Positions 38,353 to 47,049 are shown, counted from the first letter of the stretch. The stretch is DNA of 64,000 nucleotides from Pseudomonas nitroreducens NBRC 12694 (GCF_002091755.1 NZ_BDAI01000004.1:248001-312000); one strand, 5' to 3'. Numbers and translations are program-made. The notes: generated by a model from the letters alone, not told the origin.

Positions 38353-38829
38353 ATGGTGAACTTCTTCCCGGACCTGTCCCTCGTCGAATTGTCGCCCGCA
38401 CAGGCGCCCTGGTCCTTGCTGCTCAAGGCCGACCCCAGTCGCGATCAGATCGAGAGCTATCTGTACGACTCCCGCCTGCTGGCGCTGAACGAGGCGGACT
38501 CCGTGCGCGGCGTCCTCACGCTGACGCCGCGCGAACCCGGCGTCGCCGAGATCACCAGCCTCGCGGTGGAAGATGAATGGCAGGAGCGTGGCCTGGGCCG
38601 TCGCCTGCTGCTGGCCGCCATCGAGCAGGCGCGCGACGCCGGGCTGCAGCGCCTGACCATTGCCACCGGCAACTCCAGCCTGGCGCAGCTCGGCCTGTAC
38701 CAGCGGGTCGGCTTCCGCATCGTCGGTATCGATCCGGATTACTTCGTGCGGCATTACCCCGAGCCGATCTTCGAAAGCGGCATCCAGTGCCGCGACCAGA
38801 TCCGCCTGGCGCTGGACCTCGCCGCCTAG
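38353..38829 (+). CDS. GNAT-family N-acetyltransferase
   Basis: A 158-residue GNAT enzyme. The acetyl-CoA binding motif A is VEDEWQERGLGRRLLLAAI (about 75-93, Q/RxxGxG/A), followed by the strand RLTIATGNSS and the C-terminal YQRVGFRIVG that closes the fold. The substrate cannot be told from sequence. It follows cfa on the same strand after 130 bases. Its stop overlaps the end of the convergent folE2 gene by four bases. Confidence 0.85.
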   Translation: MVNFFPDLSLVELSPAQAPWSLLLKADPSRDQIESYLYDSRLLALNEADSVRGVLTLTPREPGVAEITSLAVEDEWQERGLGRRLLLAAIEQARDAGLQRLTIATGNSSLAQLGLYQRVGFRIVGIDPDYFVRHYPEPIFESGIQCRDQIRLALDLAA

Positions 38830-39713
38830 TCGCGTTCCCAGCGACTCACCGCCACCGCATCGTGGGCGTGCAAGCTTTCCGCATGCACCACACGCACCTC
38901 GAAGCCCGACACCTCTTCTCGCGGCACCAGCGCCCGGTGCAGCCGGCGTGCGGCGTCCTCGCAGAACATCAGGTTCTGCCCGTTGGCCAGGGCGAAGGCC
39001 TGCTCGTCGGCACGCTTCACCGCCGTCTGCACGGCGGTGCCAAGGGCGTCTTCGGCGTGATCGATCAGCTCGCTGAAAGCGAATGCCGTCGCGGCTGGGG
39101 CGAGTCGCAGGTGCAGCCGGGCCTCGCTGCGCTGGCTGTGCGGCGTGGCGACTATGCCCTGCGGGCTGCCGAGCCAGGCACGTACCTCGCTGGCTTTCAG
39201 CGGGCGGCCGGCGAAGTCGGCGTCGAAACGCTCCTGGATCAGTTGGCGCGCCAGCGCCGCCGAGCAGGGGCAGGTCGAGGAGTAAGGCAGGGTCAAGCGC
39301 AGCTCCAGTTGCATCGCGTCGTCTTCCAGTTGCGCGTGGATCTCGCAGGGGTAGCGCTTCCAACCGCTCAACGGGCTGACCAGCGCCGGGCGCCGCAGCA
39401 TCAGGTCGAAACGCAGTGCCAGGCTGGAGCGTCGGGACAGCTGCGCGTGGCTGCGCAGGAACTGTCTGAGCAGGTCACTTAGCAGCATCGGCGAAAGCTC
39501 GGTTTCTGCCAGTGCTTCCAGCGCCAGGTACAGCCGCGACATGTGGATGCCGCGCGCATCGGCTTCGTCGAGGCTGACACCGGCGTCGGCGTATGCGGCG
39601 ACTCGCTCGCCGGCGATACGCAGCGGCACGGCGATGCCCTGCATGCCGACCCAGTCGAGCGGGATGGGCAGGCGGGTGGATTGGCAGGCGATGTCGGGAA
39701 GCGGGGTGGTCAT
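38826..39713 (-). CDS. folE2: GTP cyclohydrolase FolE2 (type IB)
   Basis: Makes dihydroneopterin triphosphate for folate, as a metal-flexible substitute for zinc-dependent FolE. The 295-residue product contains the FolE2 hallmark LPYSSTCPCSAALARQL with the catalytic Cys, the HSQRSEA strand, and a conserved Glu in MFCEDAARRLH. A Zur-box-like palindrome lies 23 bases before the start, so expression is expected under zinc limitation. In many bacteria folE2 lies beside zinc-uptake or COG0523 genes, as here. Confidence 0.95.
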   Translation of the reverse strand: MTTPLPDIACQSTRLPIPLDWVGMQGIAVPLRIAGERVAAYADAGVSLDEADARGIHMSRLYLALEALAETELSPMLLSDLLRQFLRSHAQLSRRSSLALRFDLMLRRPALVSPLSGWKRYPCEIHAQLEDDAMQLELRLTLPYSSTCPCSAALARQLIQERFDADFAGRPLKASEVRAWLGSPQGIVATPHSQRSEARLHLRLAPAATAFAFSELIDHAEDALGTAVQTAVKRADEQAFALANGQNLMFCEDAARRLHRALVPREEVSGFEVRVVHAESLHAHDAVAVSRWERD

Positions 39714-39735
39714 GGGCGGATCACGGCTGGCTATT

Positions 39736-39748
39736 GTTATAATATAAC
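39736..39748. promoter_or_regulatory. Zur box upstream of folE2
   Basis: GTTATAATATAAC, a palindrome around a single central base, matches the gamma-proteobacterial Zur consensus GTTATANTATAAC perfectly. It would overlap the folE2 promoter and block it when zinc is sufficient. Confidence 0.85.
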
Positions 39749-39782
39749 GTATTTGCTTCCCGGCGATCCCGCAATGGGTTCT

Positions 39783-40184
39783 TCAGCGCTCCTGCTGCTT
39801 GCAGCCGCTCACGCGCCCGCAGGTCAGCCGGGCGCTGTCGCCTGACGAGCTGCTGAAGCGGCTGACGTTGGTCCAGCCGATGCCGCGGCTGGTACCGACC
39901 CATACCTGGCCGTCGCTGGCCACTCCGCTGAAGAAGGTCAGGCTGCCGTAGCGCGTGCCGGTCTGCGCCCAGCGCCGGCCGCTGCTCGCCTCGAAGCCGC
40001 GCAGGTAGGTGTCGTGGCCCTGGGTGGCGACGCTGTAGAGATTCCCCGAACCGTCCATGCAGGCCAGCACCGAAGCCGACCAGGCGCAGCGCGCCGGTTC
40101 CTCGCCGGGAAAAGGCAGTGGCGCGGAACCGCTGGCGTGGGCGAAGGGAGCGAACAGGCAGAGCAGCAGGGCGCGGCGCAGCAT
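39783..40184 (-). CDS. Small exported protein in the Zur regulon
   Basis: A 133-residue protein with a signal peptide (MLRRALLLCLFAPFAHAS) and two Cys pairs. The body has repeated Gly/Trp/Ser strands (ACMDGSGNLYSVATQGHDTY, GFEASSGRRWAQ, ASDGQVWVG) that resemble a few blades of a beta-propeller, but it is too short to form one. I do not recognise the family. The Zur box at 40271 lies between this gene and dksA2. An in-frame ATG at 40217 would add 11 residues. Confidence 0.68.
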   Translation of the reverse strand: MLRRALLLCLFAPFAHASGSAPLPFPGEEPARCAWSASVLACMDGSGNLYSVATQGHDTYLRGFEASSGRRWAQTGTRYGSLTFFSGVASDGQVWVGTSRGIGWTNVSRFSSSSGDSARLTCGRVSGCKQQER

Positions 40185-40270
40185 CGAAGGTCTCGGCGGG
40201 CGGGTGGAGCGGAACATCGGTATCGCACGTCGTCGGGCGGCTGTCGATTCCCGATTGCGGGCAATGCATC

Positions 40271-40283
40271 GTTATAATATAAC
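40271..40283. promoter_or_regulatory. Zur box between the small exported protein and dksA2
   Basis: GTTATAATATAAC, identical to the box at 39736-39748. It lies 30 bases before the dksA2 start and about 85 bases before the divergent gene, so one operator may control both. Confidence 0.87.
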
Positions 40284-40312
40284 ATAAAGATCACGCCCTT
40301 CCGGAGACGGTC

Positions 40313-40717
40313 ATGACCGAACAGGAACTGCTTGCCCAGCCCGGCGAGGCCTACATGAGCGAGGCGCAACAGGGCTATTTCCGCGCGCTGCTGCTGGACC
40401 AGCGTGACGAGTTGCAGGGGCGCATCGACGAGGAATTCCAGGCGTTGCAGGACACCGAGCGGGCCAGCGATGAGGCCGATGTCGCCAGCCGCGAGGAGGC
40501 GCGCCAGTGGCAACTGCGCCTGCTGGAGCGCGAGAAGAAGCTGCTCGACAAGATCGACCAGGCGCTGGAGCGCCTGGCCCGGGGCGACTACGGCTGGTGC
40601 GAGGAAACCGGCGAACCGATCGGCCTGCGCCGCCTGCTGCTGCGCCCCACCGCCTCGTTGTGCATCGAGGCCAAGGAGCGCCAGGAACGGCGCGAACTGC
40701 ACGTCCGCGAAGCCTGA
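40313..40717 (+). CDS. dksA2: Zinc-independent transcription factor DksA2
   Basis: Binds RNA polymerase through the secondary channel and acts with ppGpp, replacing DksA when zinc is scarce. The 134-residue protein has the coiled coil with the acidic tip (DEADVAS) and the globular end. Canonical DksA has four zinc-binding Cys; this one keeps only two (YGWCEETGEP and ASLCIEA), the known DksA2 pattern. Translation starts after GGAGACGG. It begins an operon with a COG0523 protein and a DUF1826 protein, under the Zur box at 40271. Confidence 0.94.
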   Translation: MTEQELLAQPGEAYMSEAQQGYFRALLLDQRDELQGRIDEEFQALQDTERASDEADVASREEARQWQLRLLEREKKLLDKIDQALERLARGDYGWCEETGEPIGLRRLLLRPTASLCIEAKERQERRELHVREA

Positions 40718-40735
40718 TTTCCCTGGAGTCCCACC

Positions 40736-41941
40736 GTGATGAATGCGCCACTTCCCGTAACTGTGCTGTCCGGCTTCCTTGGCGCCGGCAAGAGCACGCT
40801 GCTCAACCACGTCCTGAAGAACCGCGAGAATCTCAAGGTCGCGGTCATCGTCAACGACATGAGCGAAATCAACATCGACGGCCGCGAGGTGCAGCGCGAC
40901 GTCAGCCTCAACCGCGGCCAGGAGCGCCTGGTGGAGATGAGCAACGGCTGCATCTGCTGCACCTTGCGCGAAGACCTGCTGGAAGAGGTCAGCCGCCTCG
41001 CCGGCGAAGGCCGCTTCGACTATCTGCTGATCGAGTCCACCGGCATCTCCGAGCCGCTGCCAGTGGCCGAGACCTTCACCTTCCGCGACGAGCAGGGCCG
41101 CAGCCTGTCGGACCTGGCTCGGCTGGACACGCTGGTCACGGTGGTCGACGGGCTGAACTTCCTCGCCGACTACCAGGGCGCCGACAGCCTCGCCGAACGG
41201 GGTGAAACCCTGGGCGAGGACGACGAGCGCTCGCTCAGCGACCTGCTGGTGGAGCAGGTGGAGTTCGCCGACGTGATCCTGGTGAGCAAGATCGACCTGA
41301 TCGGCAGCGCCGAGCGCGACGAGCTGCTGGCGATCCTGCGCAGGCTCAATCCCGACGCCGATATCCAGCCCATGGTCATGGGCCAGGTGCCGCTGGCGCG
41401 TATCCTCGACACCGGCCGCTTCGACTTCCAGCGCGCCGAGCGAGCGCCGGGCTGGCTCAAGGAGCTGCGCGGCGAGCACCTGCCGGAGACGGAAGCCTAC
41501 GGCATTTCCTCCAGCGTCTATCGGGCGCGCAGGCCCTTCCACCCGCAGCGCTTTCATGACTTTCTCGCCCGGCCCTGGAGCAACGGCCGGTTGTTGCGCT
41601 CCAAGGGCTTCTTCTGGCTCGCCAGCCGCTACCGCGAGGCGGGCAGTTGGTCCCAGGCCGGTGGCCTGATGCGCCACGGCCTGGCCGGACGCTGGTGGCG
41701 CTTTATCCCGCGCGAACACTGGCCACAGGACACCACCGAGCTGCAGAGCGTGCTGCGCCACTGGCGCGAGGACAGCGGCGATTGCCGCCAGGAGCTGGTA
41801 TTCATCGGGCAGAACCTGGACTTCCAGCGGCTGTTCGGCGAACTGGACCATTGCCTGCTGGATGACGAGGAAATGGCCGCCGGCACCACCGCCTGGAAAC
41901 GCCTGCCCGATCCCTTCGAACCCTGGGAGGCCGGCGCCTGA
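40736..41941 (+). CDS. COG0523 GTPase, probable zinc metallochaperone
   Basis: A 401-residue G3E-family GTPase. Motifs: Walker A GFLGAGKST, switch-like NDMSEINIDG, the metal-binding CxCC motif GCICCTLREDLL, Walker B IESTGISEP and the base motif SKID. The C-terminal CobW_C domain follows (about 270-390). In Pseudomonas, Zur-controlled members are thought to allocate scarce zinc. GTG at 40736 and ATG at 40739 are both possible starts, after GGAG. The stop overlaps the start of the DUF1826 gene. Confidence 0.92.
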   Translation: MMNAPLPVTVLSGFLGAGKSTLLNHVLKNRENLKVAVIVNDMSEINIDGREVQRDVSLNRGQERLVEMSNGCICCTLREDLLEEVSRLAGEGRFDYLLIESTGISEPLPVAETFTFRDEQGRSLSDLARLDTLVTVVDGLNFLADYQGADSLAERGETLGEDDERSLSDLLVEQVEFADVILVSKIDLIGSAERDELLAILRRLNPDADIQPMVMGQVPLARILDTGRFDFQRAERAPGWLKELRGEHLPETEAYGISSSVYRARRPFHPQRFHDFLARPWSNGRLLRSKGFFWLASRYREAGSWSQAGGLMRHGLAGRWWRFIPREHWPQDTTELQSVLRHWREDSGDCRQELVFIGQNLDFQRLFGELDHCLLDDEEMAAGTTAWKRLPDPFEPWEAGA

Positions 41942-42573
41942 TGCTCGCCCTCGAAACCCCGGCCTGGCCGCGGCAGGTGCTTGGCGGCGATCCGCAGGTG
42001 CTCGCCGAGGTGCTCAAGGAAGACGTCAATCTGGCCGTCTGGCAACGTACGCTGTACCCGGAGATCAGCACCTTTGCCGGTTGGTTGAGCGCCCAGCCGC
42101 TGGACCTGACGCAGAGCCTGGATGTGCTCGAGGAGCGCGTCGAACTGGGCGACCTGCTGCGCCAGTACGCCATGCTTGAGGGTTGCACGCTGTTTCGCAG
42201 CGACCTGCAATGGCTGGCCGAAGCCTTCGCCTGCCTGACCGGCGCGCAGCGTATCGGCCTGCGCCTGCGCAGCCTGGACAAGGCCATGTGTCCGCGCTTC
42301 CACGTCGATCACGTACCGCTGCGTCTGGTCACCACCTATGCGGGGCCCGCCAGCCAGTGGCTGGAGGAGTGGGCCATGGCCCGCGCGCGGCTGGGCGACG
42401 CGGCGGCCGAACCGGCCAGCCGGGCGGAGATCCGCCAGATGGCGGCGGGTGACGTAGGCCTGTTCAAGGGTGAGAAATGGGCCGGCAATCTTGGCTCCGG
42501 CATCATCCACCGCTCGCCGTTGCCGGCACCCGGCGAGCGCCGCCTGCTGCTCACGCTCGACTGGCTGGGTTGA
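41941..42573 (+). CDS. DUF1826 protein in the zinc-limitation operon
   Basis: A 210-residue protein of the DUF1826 family, function unknown. Features include LAVWQRTLYPEI, MCPRFHVDHVPLRLVTTYAGP (a His-x-Asp-His run that could bind metal), and FKGEKWAGNLGSGIIHRSP. The arrangement of His/Asp and a second His resembles a cupin- or 2-oxoglutarate-dioxygenase-like iron site, but this is only an impression. The gene starts on the last base of the COG0523 gene, so the two are translationally coupled. Confidence 0.82.
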   Translation: MLALETPAWPRQVLGGDPQVLAEVLKEDVNLAVWQRTLYPEISTFAGWLSAQPLDLTQSLDVLEERVELGDLLRQYAMLEGCTLFRSDLQWLAEAFACLTGAQRIGLRLRSLDKAMCPRFHVDHVPLRLVTTYAGPASQWLEEWAMARARLGDAAAEPASRAEIRQMAAGDVGLFKGEKWAGNLGSGIIHRSPLPAPGERRLLLTLDWLG

Positions 42574-42587
42574 GGTGTCGCCCGGGC

Positions 42588-42617
42588 AAAAAAATAGGCC
42601 GCCCGGGGAGAGCGGCC
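42588..42617 (-). terminator. Rho-independent terminator for the minus-strand gene
   Basis: On the minus strand GGCCGC and GCGGCC form a stem around a nine-base loop, followed by TATTTTTTT. It ends the gene at 42711-43067 and separates it from the DUF1826 operon. Confidence 0.75.
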
Positions 42618-42710
42618 CAATTCACCAAGATCATGTCCGGCGTGGGGCGCCGGGAGGGTGTGAGGTACCCGGGGACAGTAGGCCCGAAGCGTGTGACAGG
42701 GCGATGACCG

Positions 42711-43067
42711 TTACTGGGGTTTGCGCCAGTGGCCGTTGCTCTGCTGCTCGCAGAACGGCTGGAGAATGCGCGCATCGCTGGCCACGCCGTAGTAGTGGAT
42801 GTCCTGACGATAGGGCACGCCCTGGGTCTGGGCGTTCTCGCAGACGCCGAAGGCGCCGCTGGGGCAGTTTTCGGCGTAGGTCACCTCGACCTTCTGGTCC
42901 TTCAGCTGCGGTTGGCAGAAACCCTCGCGGAAGAGTTTTTCCGGGATGGTGCGGTTCTGCTGGCAGACCTTCACGTCGACCTGCTTGCCCTGGGTATGCA
43001 CCACGCAGGCCTCGCCGTGGGCGAACAGGGGCAGGCAGGCGAGAGCAAAAGGCAGCAACAGGCGCAT
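42711..43067 (-). CDS. Small Cys-rich exported protein
   Basis: A 118-residue protein with a signal peptide (MRLLLPFALACLPLFAHGEA) and six Cys in the mature part (positions such as ACVVH, VCQQN, GFCQP, ENCPSG, GVCEN, PFCEQ), which probably form disulphides in the periplasm. I do not recognise a named domain. It is isolated between two COG0523 genes on the opposite strand and has its own terminator. Confidence 0.75.
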   Translation of the reverse strand: MRLLLPFALACLPLFAHGEACVVHTQGKQVDVKVCQQNRTIPEKLFREGFCQPQLKDQKVEVTYAENCPSGAFGVCENAQTQGVPYRQDIHYYGVASDARILQPFCEQQSNGHWRKPQ

Positions 43068-43143
43068 GATCGATCCGGGGTGGCGAGGGGAAGCCGCGAC
43101 TCTAGCGCTTTTCCCGGCGAGCGTCAGGCGGCACCATGGGCGA

Positions 43144-44106
43144 ATGTTGAAGCAGATCCCGACTCATCTCATCGCCGGCCCCCTCGGGGCCGGCAAGACC
43201 AGCCTGCTGCAGTCCTTGCTGGCGCAACGTCCCGCAGGCGAAAGCTGGGCGGTGCTGGTCAACGAATTCGGCCAGGTGGGGCTCGACGCCGCGCTGCTGT
43301 CCCGCGACGAGGACGGCATCGCCCTGGGCGAGGTCGCCGGTGGCTGCCTGTGCTGCGTGAATGGCGCGCCGTTTCAGGTCGGCCTCGGCCGGCTGCTGCG
43401 CAAGGCGCGGCCGCAGCGACTGTTCATCGAGCCGTCCGGCCTCGGCCATCCCGCGCAACTGCTGGCGCAACTGCGTGCGGCGCCCTGGCAGGGCGTGCTG
43501 GCGGTGCAACCGATGGTGATGGTGCTCGATGCTGCCGCACTGGCGGTCGGCCAGCCCCTGCCCGAAGCGCAGCAGCAGGCGCTGGGCGAGGCGGCGCTGC
43601 TGGTGATGAACAAGTCCGAAGCCTTGGATGGCGCGGCGCGTGCGGCTCTGGCCGCGCAGCTGCCGGACGTGCCGTTGTGCTGGACGATCCAGGGGCGTCT
43701 GTCGCTGGGCGAGCTGCCAATGACGCCAACTGAACCGGCGGGCGCTGATTTGCCGCAGGGTGCTCCGCCCGGCGAACCGGCGATGCTGTTACGCCGCGAG
43801 TTACCGCTGCGTCAGGTGCGCGTGGAGGACGGCCGACAGTCGGTCGGCTGGCGCTTCCACCGAGACTGGCGCTTCCGCACGGACGAACTGGATGCCTGGC
43901 TGGGCGGGATTCCCGGCCTGCTGCGGGCCAAGGCCGTGTTGCATGGCGAGGCCGCCTGGCTGGCCTGCAACCGCACCGTCGGTCCGGCGCCCTGGACACC
44001 CAGCGCGTGGCGCAAGGACAGTCGGATAGAGCTGATCCTGGCCGCCGAAGTCGATCCGCAGGCCCTGCAGGACGGCCTTTTACGCTGCGCCATCGCACCG
44101 ATCTGA
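43144..44106 (+). CDS. Second COG0523 GTPase (CobW-like)
   Basis: A 320-residue G3E GTPase, shorter than the first copy. It shows Walker A GPLGAGKTS, VNEFGQVGLD, the metal-binding CxCC motif in GGCLCCVNG, Walker B IEPSGLGHP and the base motif NKSE in place of NKxD. The CobW_C part is at about 220-310. The two COG0523 proteins differ widely, so they are old paralogues and may serve different metal clients. The ATG at 43144 is the first good start. A Fur box and tonB1 follow. Confidence 0.87.
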   Translation: MLKQIPTHLIAGPLGAGKTSLLQSLLAQRPAGESWAVLVNEFGQVGLDAALLSRDEDGIALGEVAGGCLCCVNGAPFQVGLGRLLRKARPQRLFIEPSGLGHPAQLLAQLRAAPWQGVLAVQPMVMVLDAAALAVGQPLPEAQQQALGEAALLVMNKSEALDGAARAALAAQLPDVPLCWTIQGRLSLGELPMTPTEPAGADLPQGAPPGEPAMLLRRELPLRQVRVEDGRQSVGWRFHRDWRFRTDELDAWLGGIPGLLRAKAVLHGEAAWLACNRTVGPAPWTPSAWRKDSRIELILAAEVDPQALQDGLLRCAIAPI

Positions 44107-44132
44107 CGGATAAGGTTGCCCTCGCGCAACTA

Positions 44133-44151
44133 GTGAATGATAATAATTATC
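44133..44151. promoter_or_regulatory. Fur box upstream of tonB1
   Basis: GTGAATGATAATAATTATC matches the 19-base Fur consensus at 16 positions, and TGATAATAATTATCA is a near-perfect palindrome. It lies 40 bases before the tonB1 start, the right place for iron repression. Confidence 0.85.
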
Positions 44152-44191
44152 AGCAGATACTGCTTCGTGAACTCTTCCCGCAGGCTTTCTC

Positions 44192-45214
44192 ATGTCGTTA
44201 CCCCAACCGCGCAAGGCGGCGGACGCCAGTCCAGCCGCAGACGCTGAGGAACAGCTGTTCACTTCCGCCACGGCGGATGACGGCGCCCATTTGCCCAGCG
44301 TGAATGCCCAGCGCGTCAATGAGGCCACCCTGCGACTCGTCAGTTGTGCCGGCCCCCGCCGCGACGAGGACGTGGTTACCGAAGAGGTCCTGATTCCCTA
44401 CGCGGCGCCGGTCGAAGGCGTGGAAGACGGCGAGCAGCCCCCGCCCCCCGGCGGCTGGTGGAAGTCCTCGGGCCTGGCGATCGCCATGCACCTGGCCATC
44501 GTCGCCGCGCTGGTCTGGGTGATGCCGACTCCGGCGGAACTGAATCTGGGCGCCGGCGAGATGCCCAAGGCGATGCAGGTGAGTGTCGTCACCCTGCCGC
44601 CCAAGCCGGAAGTGCAGCAGCCGCCTGCTGCCGCGCCGACTCCGCCGCCGCCGGAACCCGAGCCGCCCAAGCCCATCGAGCCGCCCAAGCCGGTGGAAAA
44701 GCCCAAGCCCAAACCCAAGCCGGTCGAGAAGGCCGTGCCCAAGGTGTCGCCCAAGCCCAAGCCGAAACCCAAGCCCGAGCCTGACCCGGAACCGGCCGAG
44801 GAAACCGCCGCGCCGCCGACTCCGGCCGCCCCGCCGCCGCCCGCCGCGCCCACCGTTGGCCAGTTCACCCAGGGTGCCCAGGCCGCGCCGACCGGTTCGC
44901 AGGGCCCCGCCGGCCTGCCCACCGGCAGCCTGAACGACAGCGACATCAAGCCACTGCGCATGGACCCGCCGGTCTATCCGCGCATGGCGCTGAACCGTGG
45001 CATCGAAGGCCGGGTGAAGGTGCTGTTCACCATCACCAGCGATGGCCGCATCGCCGATATCCAGGTGCTGGAGTCCTCGCCGCCGCGCATGTTCGACAAT
45101 GCCGTGCGCGACGCCATGGACAAGTGGCGCTTCGAGCCCCGCGTCAGTGGAGGCCGCATCGTCGCCCGCCAGGCGACCAAGGTGTTCTTCTTCAAGCTCG
45201 AAAAACGTCGCTGA
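44192..45214 (+). CDS. tonB1: Energy-transducing protein TonB1
   Basis: Transfers proton-motive energy from ExbB-ExbD to outer-membrane siderophore and metal receptors. The 340-residue protein has the long cytoplasmic N-terminal extension known for P. aeruginosa TonB1 (about 1-88), a single membrane anchor (SSGLAIAMHLAIVAALVWVM, about 91-110), a periplasmic Pro/Lys/Glu-rich spacer (about 140-220), and the TonB_C domain with PVYPRMALNRGIEGRVKVLF and DAMDKWRFEP. The Fur box upstream points to iron control. No exbB-exbD follows here; a second TonB system lies at 58.7 kb. Confidence 0.94.
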   Translation: MSLPQPRKAADASPAADAEEQLFTSATADDGAHLPSVNAQRVNEATLRLVSCAGPRRDEDVVTEEVLIPYAAPVEGVEDGEQPPPPGGWWKSSGLAIAMHLAIVAALVWVMPTPAELNLGAGEMPKAMQVSVVTLPPKPEVQQPPAAAPTPPPPEPEPPKPIEPPKPVEKPKPKPKPVEKAVPKVSPKPKPKPKPEPDPEPAEETAAPPTPAAPPPPAAPTVGQFTQGAQAAPTGSQGPAGLPTGSLNDSDIKPLRMDPPVYPRMALNRGIEGRVKVLFTITSDGRIADIQVLESSPPRMFDNAVRDAMDKWRFEPRVSGGRIVARQATKVFFFKLEKRR

Positions 45215-45230
45215 CTATCATTGCGAGCCC

Positions 45231-45263
45231 AACAAAAACGCGCCCCTGGGCGCGTTTTTTGTT
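45231..45263 (+). terminator. Rho-independent terminator after tonB1
   Basis: AACAAAAACGCGCCC pairs with GGGCGCGTTTTTTGTT around a CT(G) loop, with the T-run inside the distal stem; it could work both ways. Confidence 0.9.
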
Positions 45264-45359
45264 GCCGGCAATTCGCTGTGCCATGACGAGGCACAAGAGC
45301 GGCCCCCGCCCGCAAGGGCATCCAACGCGATGCGGACCTATCGCAAACCGAGTCCACTG

Positions 45360-45863
45360 CTACGAAAGCAACTCTTCCCGCAGCAACTCCAACGCTTCCC
45401 GCGCCCCTCCCACGGCGATCTTCGCCGGCACGCCGAGCATCAGGTTCAGCGGCAGGCCGAACCCCTCGATCTGATTGCCGTCGCGATCGCGACCCGGCTG
45501 GTCACCCTTCCATTCGCAAGGCAGGCGCTCGGTGCAACTGCCGCCTTCATCGATGTAGCCGAACAACGGCTTGCCCAGCGCAGCGGCGTAGCCCAGTTCG
45601 AAGGCGGTGCCGCTGTCCGGTTCGGCGCCGCGGAATGGGTTGAGATTGGCCAGCACCGCGTCGGCCTGGTGGATCAGCTCGAGGTTGGCCTGGTAGATCC
45701 AGCGGGCCTGCTCAACCGGCTCGACGATGCCCTCGGGCACCGAATGATCCAGCGGATAGAGTCCCTGCACGCCGAACTCGGTGCACAGTGCCTTGAGCCG
45801 CTCGCCCTGCTCGACGGCGTCGGGGCGGAACACGTCGGGGCCGGCGAGGTACAGCTTGAGCAT
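45360..45863 (-). CDS. Nucleoside 2-deoxyribosyltransferase family protein
   Basis: A 167-residue protein with the family pattern: N-terminal KLYLAGPDVF, a central NLELIHQADAVLANLNPFRG-type strand, and the catalytic-site DSGTAFELGYAAALGKPLFGY, where the Glu is the nucleophile. It should cleave or transfer deoxyribose between bases in nucleotide salvage, although bacterial homologues often act on nucleotides instead. It lies two bases behind the antiporter gene on the same strand, probably in one transcript. Confidence 0.87.
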   Translation of the reverse strand: MLKLYLAGPDVFRPDAVEQGERLKALCTEFGVQGLYPLDHSVPEGIVEPVEQARWIYQANLELIHQADAVLANLNPFRGAEPDSGTAFELGYAAALGKPLFGYIDEGGSCTERLPCEWKGDQPGRDRDGNQIEGFGLPLNLMLGVPAKIAVGGAREALELLREELLS

Positions 45864-45865
45864 GC

Positions 45866-46948
45866 TCAGAGTCCCATGAACGACAGCATCAGGAAGGTGG
45901 CGAACAGCACGAAGTGGGTCATGCCCTCGATGGCGTTGGTCTTGCCGTCATGCAGGTTGTAGCCGGCAACCATCAGGGTGATGAACATCATGCCGGTCTG
46001 CAACGGGGTCATGGCCATCTGGATCGGCTGGCCCTTGAACAACGCCAGGGCCTCGATCACCGGCACGGTGAGGATCACGGTCGACAGCGACGCGCCCAGG
46101 GCGATATTGACCACCGGCTGCATGCGGTTGGCCATGGCGGCGCGCAGTGCGGTGAGAATTTCCGGGCTGGCGGAGATCGCCGCCACCAGCAGCGCCGGCA
46201 CGATGGGCGGCACGCCGCTGCCTTCCAGGCCGACGTCCAGGGCCTTGGACATCACCTCCGCCAACGCGCCGATCAGTACTACACCGACCACCAGCAGCGC
46301 CATGGACTGCTTGCTGTTGCCGGCCGCCTCGTGGCCTTCGCCCTGCTCGCCATGGGTGGCGTAGTTGTAGCTGAAGAAGTAGCTGTGCTGGCCGGTCTGC
46401 ATGCGCAGGAACAGCGCGTAGAGCATGACCATGCAGCCGATGGTGAAGAAGGAGTAGAGCTTCCACTGCTCGGCCGGTATCAGCTCCGGCACCACCATGG
46501 AGATGCCCACGGCGGTGAGGATCATGGTCACGTAGGTCTTGCCCGAGTCGTCGTTGTACGACTGCTCACCGTGCTTCAACCCGCCGAGCAGCGCGGCCAG
46601 GCCGAGGATGCCGTTCATGTCGAGCATCACTGCGGCGTAGATGGTGTCGCGAGCCAGGGTCGGGGAATGGTTGTGGCCCATCATGATCGCCAGGATCACC
46701 ACCTCCACCAGCACCGCCGCCAGTGTCAGGATCATGGTGCCGTAGGGCTCGCCGACCTTTTCCGCGAGGATTTCGGCGTGGTGCGCCACGCGCAGCGAGA
46801 CGCTGATGATTACCGCCAGCAGCGCGGCCGCGGTGAGCCCCGCGAGCATCTTGCCGCCACCCAGCAGGCTGTGCTCCAGCGGGTAGACCGCAATCGCCAC
46901 CAGCAGGGCGAGGAGGAGGAATTTTTCTTCTTTGAGCGCGCGCAGCAT
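45866..46948 (-). CDS. chaA: ChaA-type calcium(sodium)/proton antiporter
   Basis: A 360-residue inner-membrane antiporter of the CaCA superfamily. The two alpha-repeats are visible: GEPYGTMILTLAAVLVEVVI (first) and AISASPEILTALRAAM with NIALGASLSTV (second), each carrying the ion-binding Glu. About ten to eleven membrane segments are expected, with a His/Gly-rich loop near the centre (ATHGEQGEGHEAAG). It exports Ca2+ or Na+/K+ in exchange for protons. The start is the first ATG with the typical short N-terminus. Confidence 0.9.
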   Translation of the reverse strand: MLRALKEEKFLLLALLVAIAVYPLEHSLLGGGKMLAGLTAAALLAVIISVSLRVAHHAEILAEKVGEPYGTMILTLAAVLVEVVILAIMMGHNHSPTLARDTIYAAVMLDMNGILGLAALLGGLKHGEQSYNDDSGKTYVTMILTAVGISMVVPELIPAEQWKLYSFFTIGCMVMLYALFLRMQTGQHSYFFSYNYATHGEQGEGHEAAGNSKQSMALLVVGVVLIGALAEVMSKALDVGLEGSGVPPIVPALLVAAISASPEILTALRAAMANRMQPVVNIALGASLSTVILTVPVIEALALFKGQPIQMAMTPLQTGMMFITLMVAGYNLHDGKTNAIEGMTHFVLFATFLMLSFMGL

Positions 46949-47049
46949 CGAGGGGGATGTCCATTCCGTAAGAAAGCGAGAGCGCCATCTTAGGCAATGG
47001 ACCGGAGGCGCACCAGCGACCTGCCGATCGCCGTCGCCGACTCGTTAGC

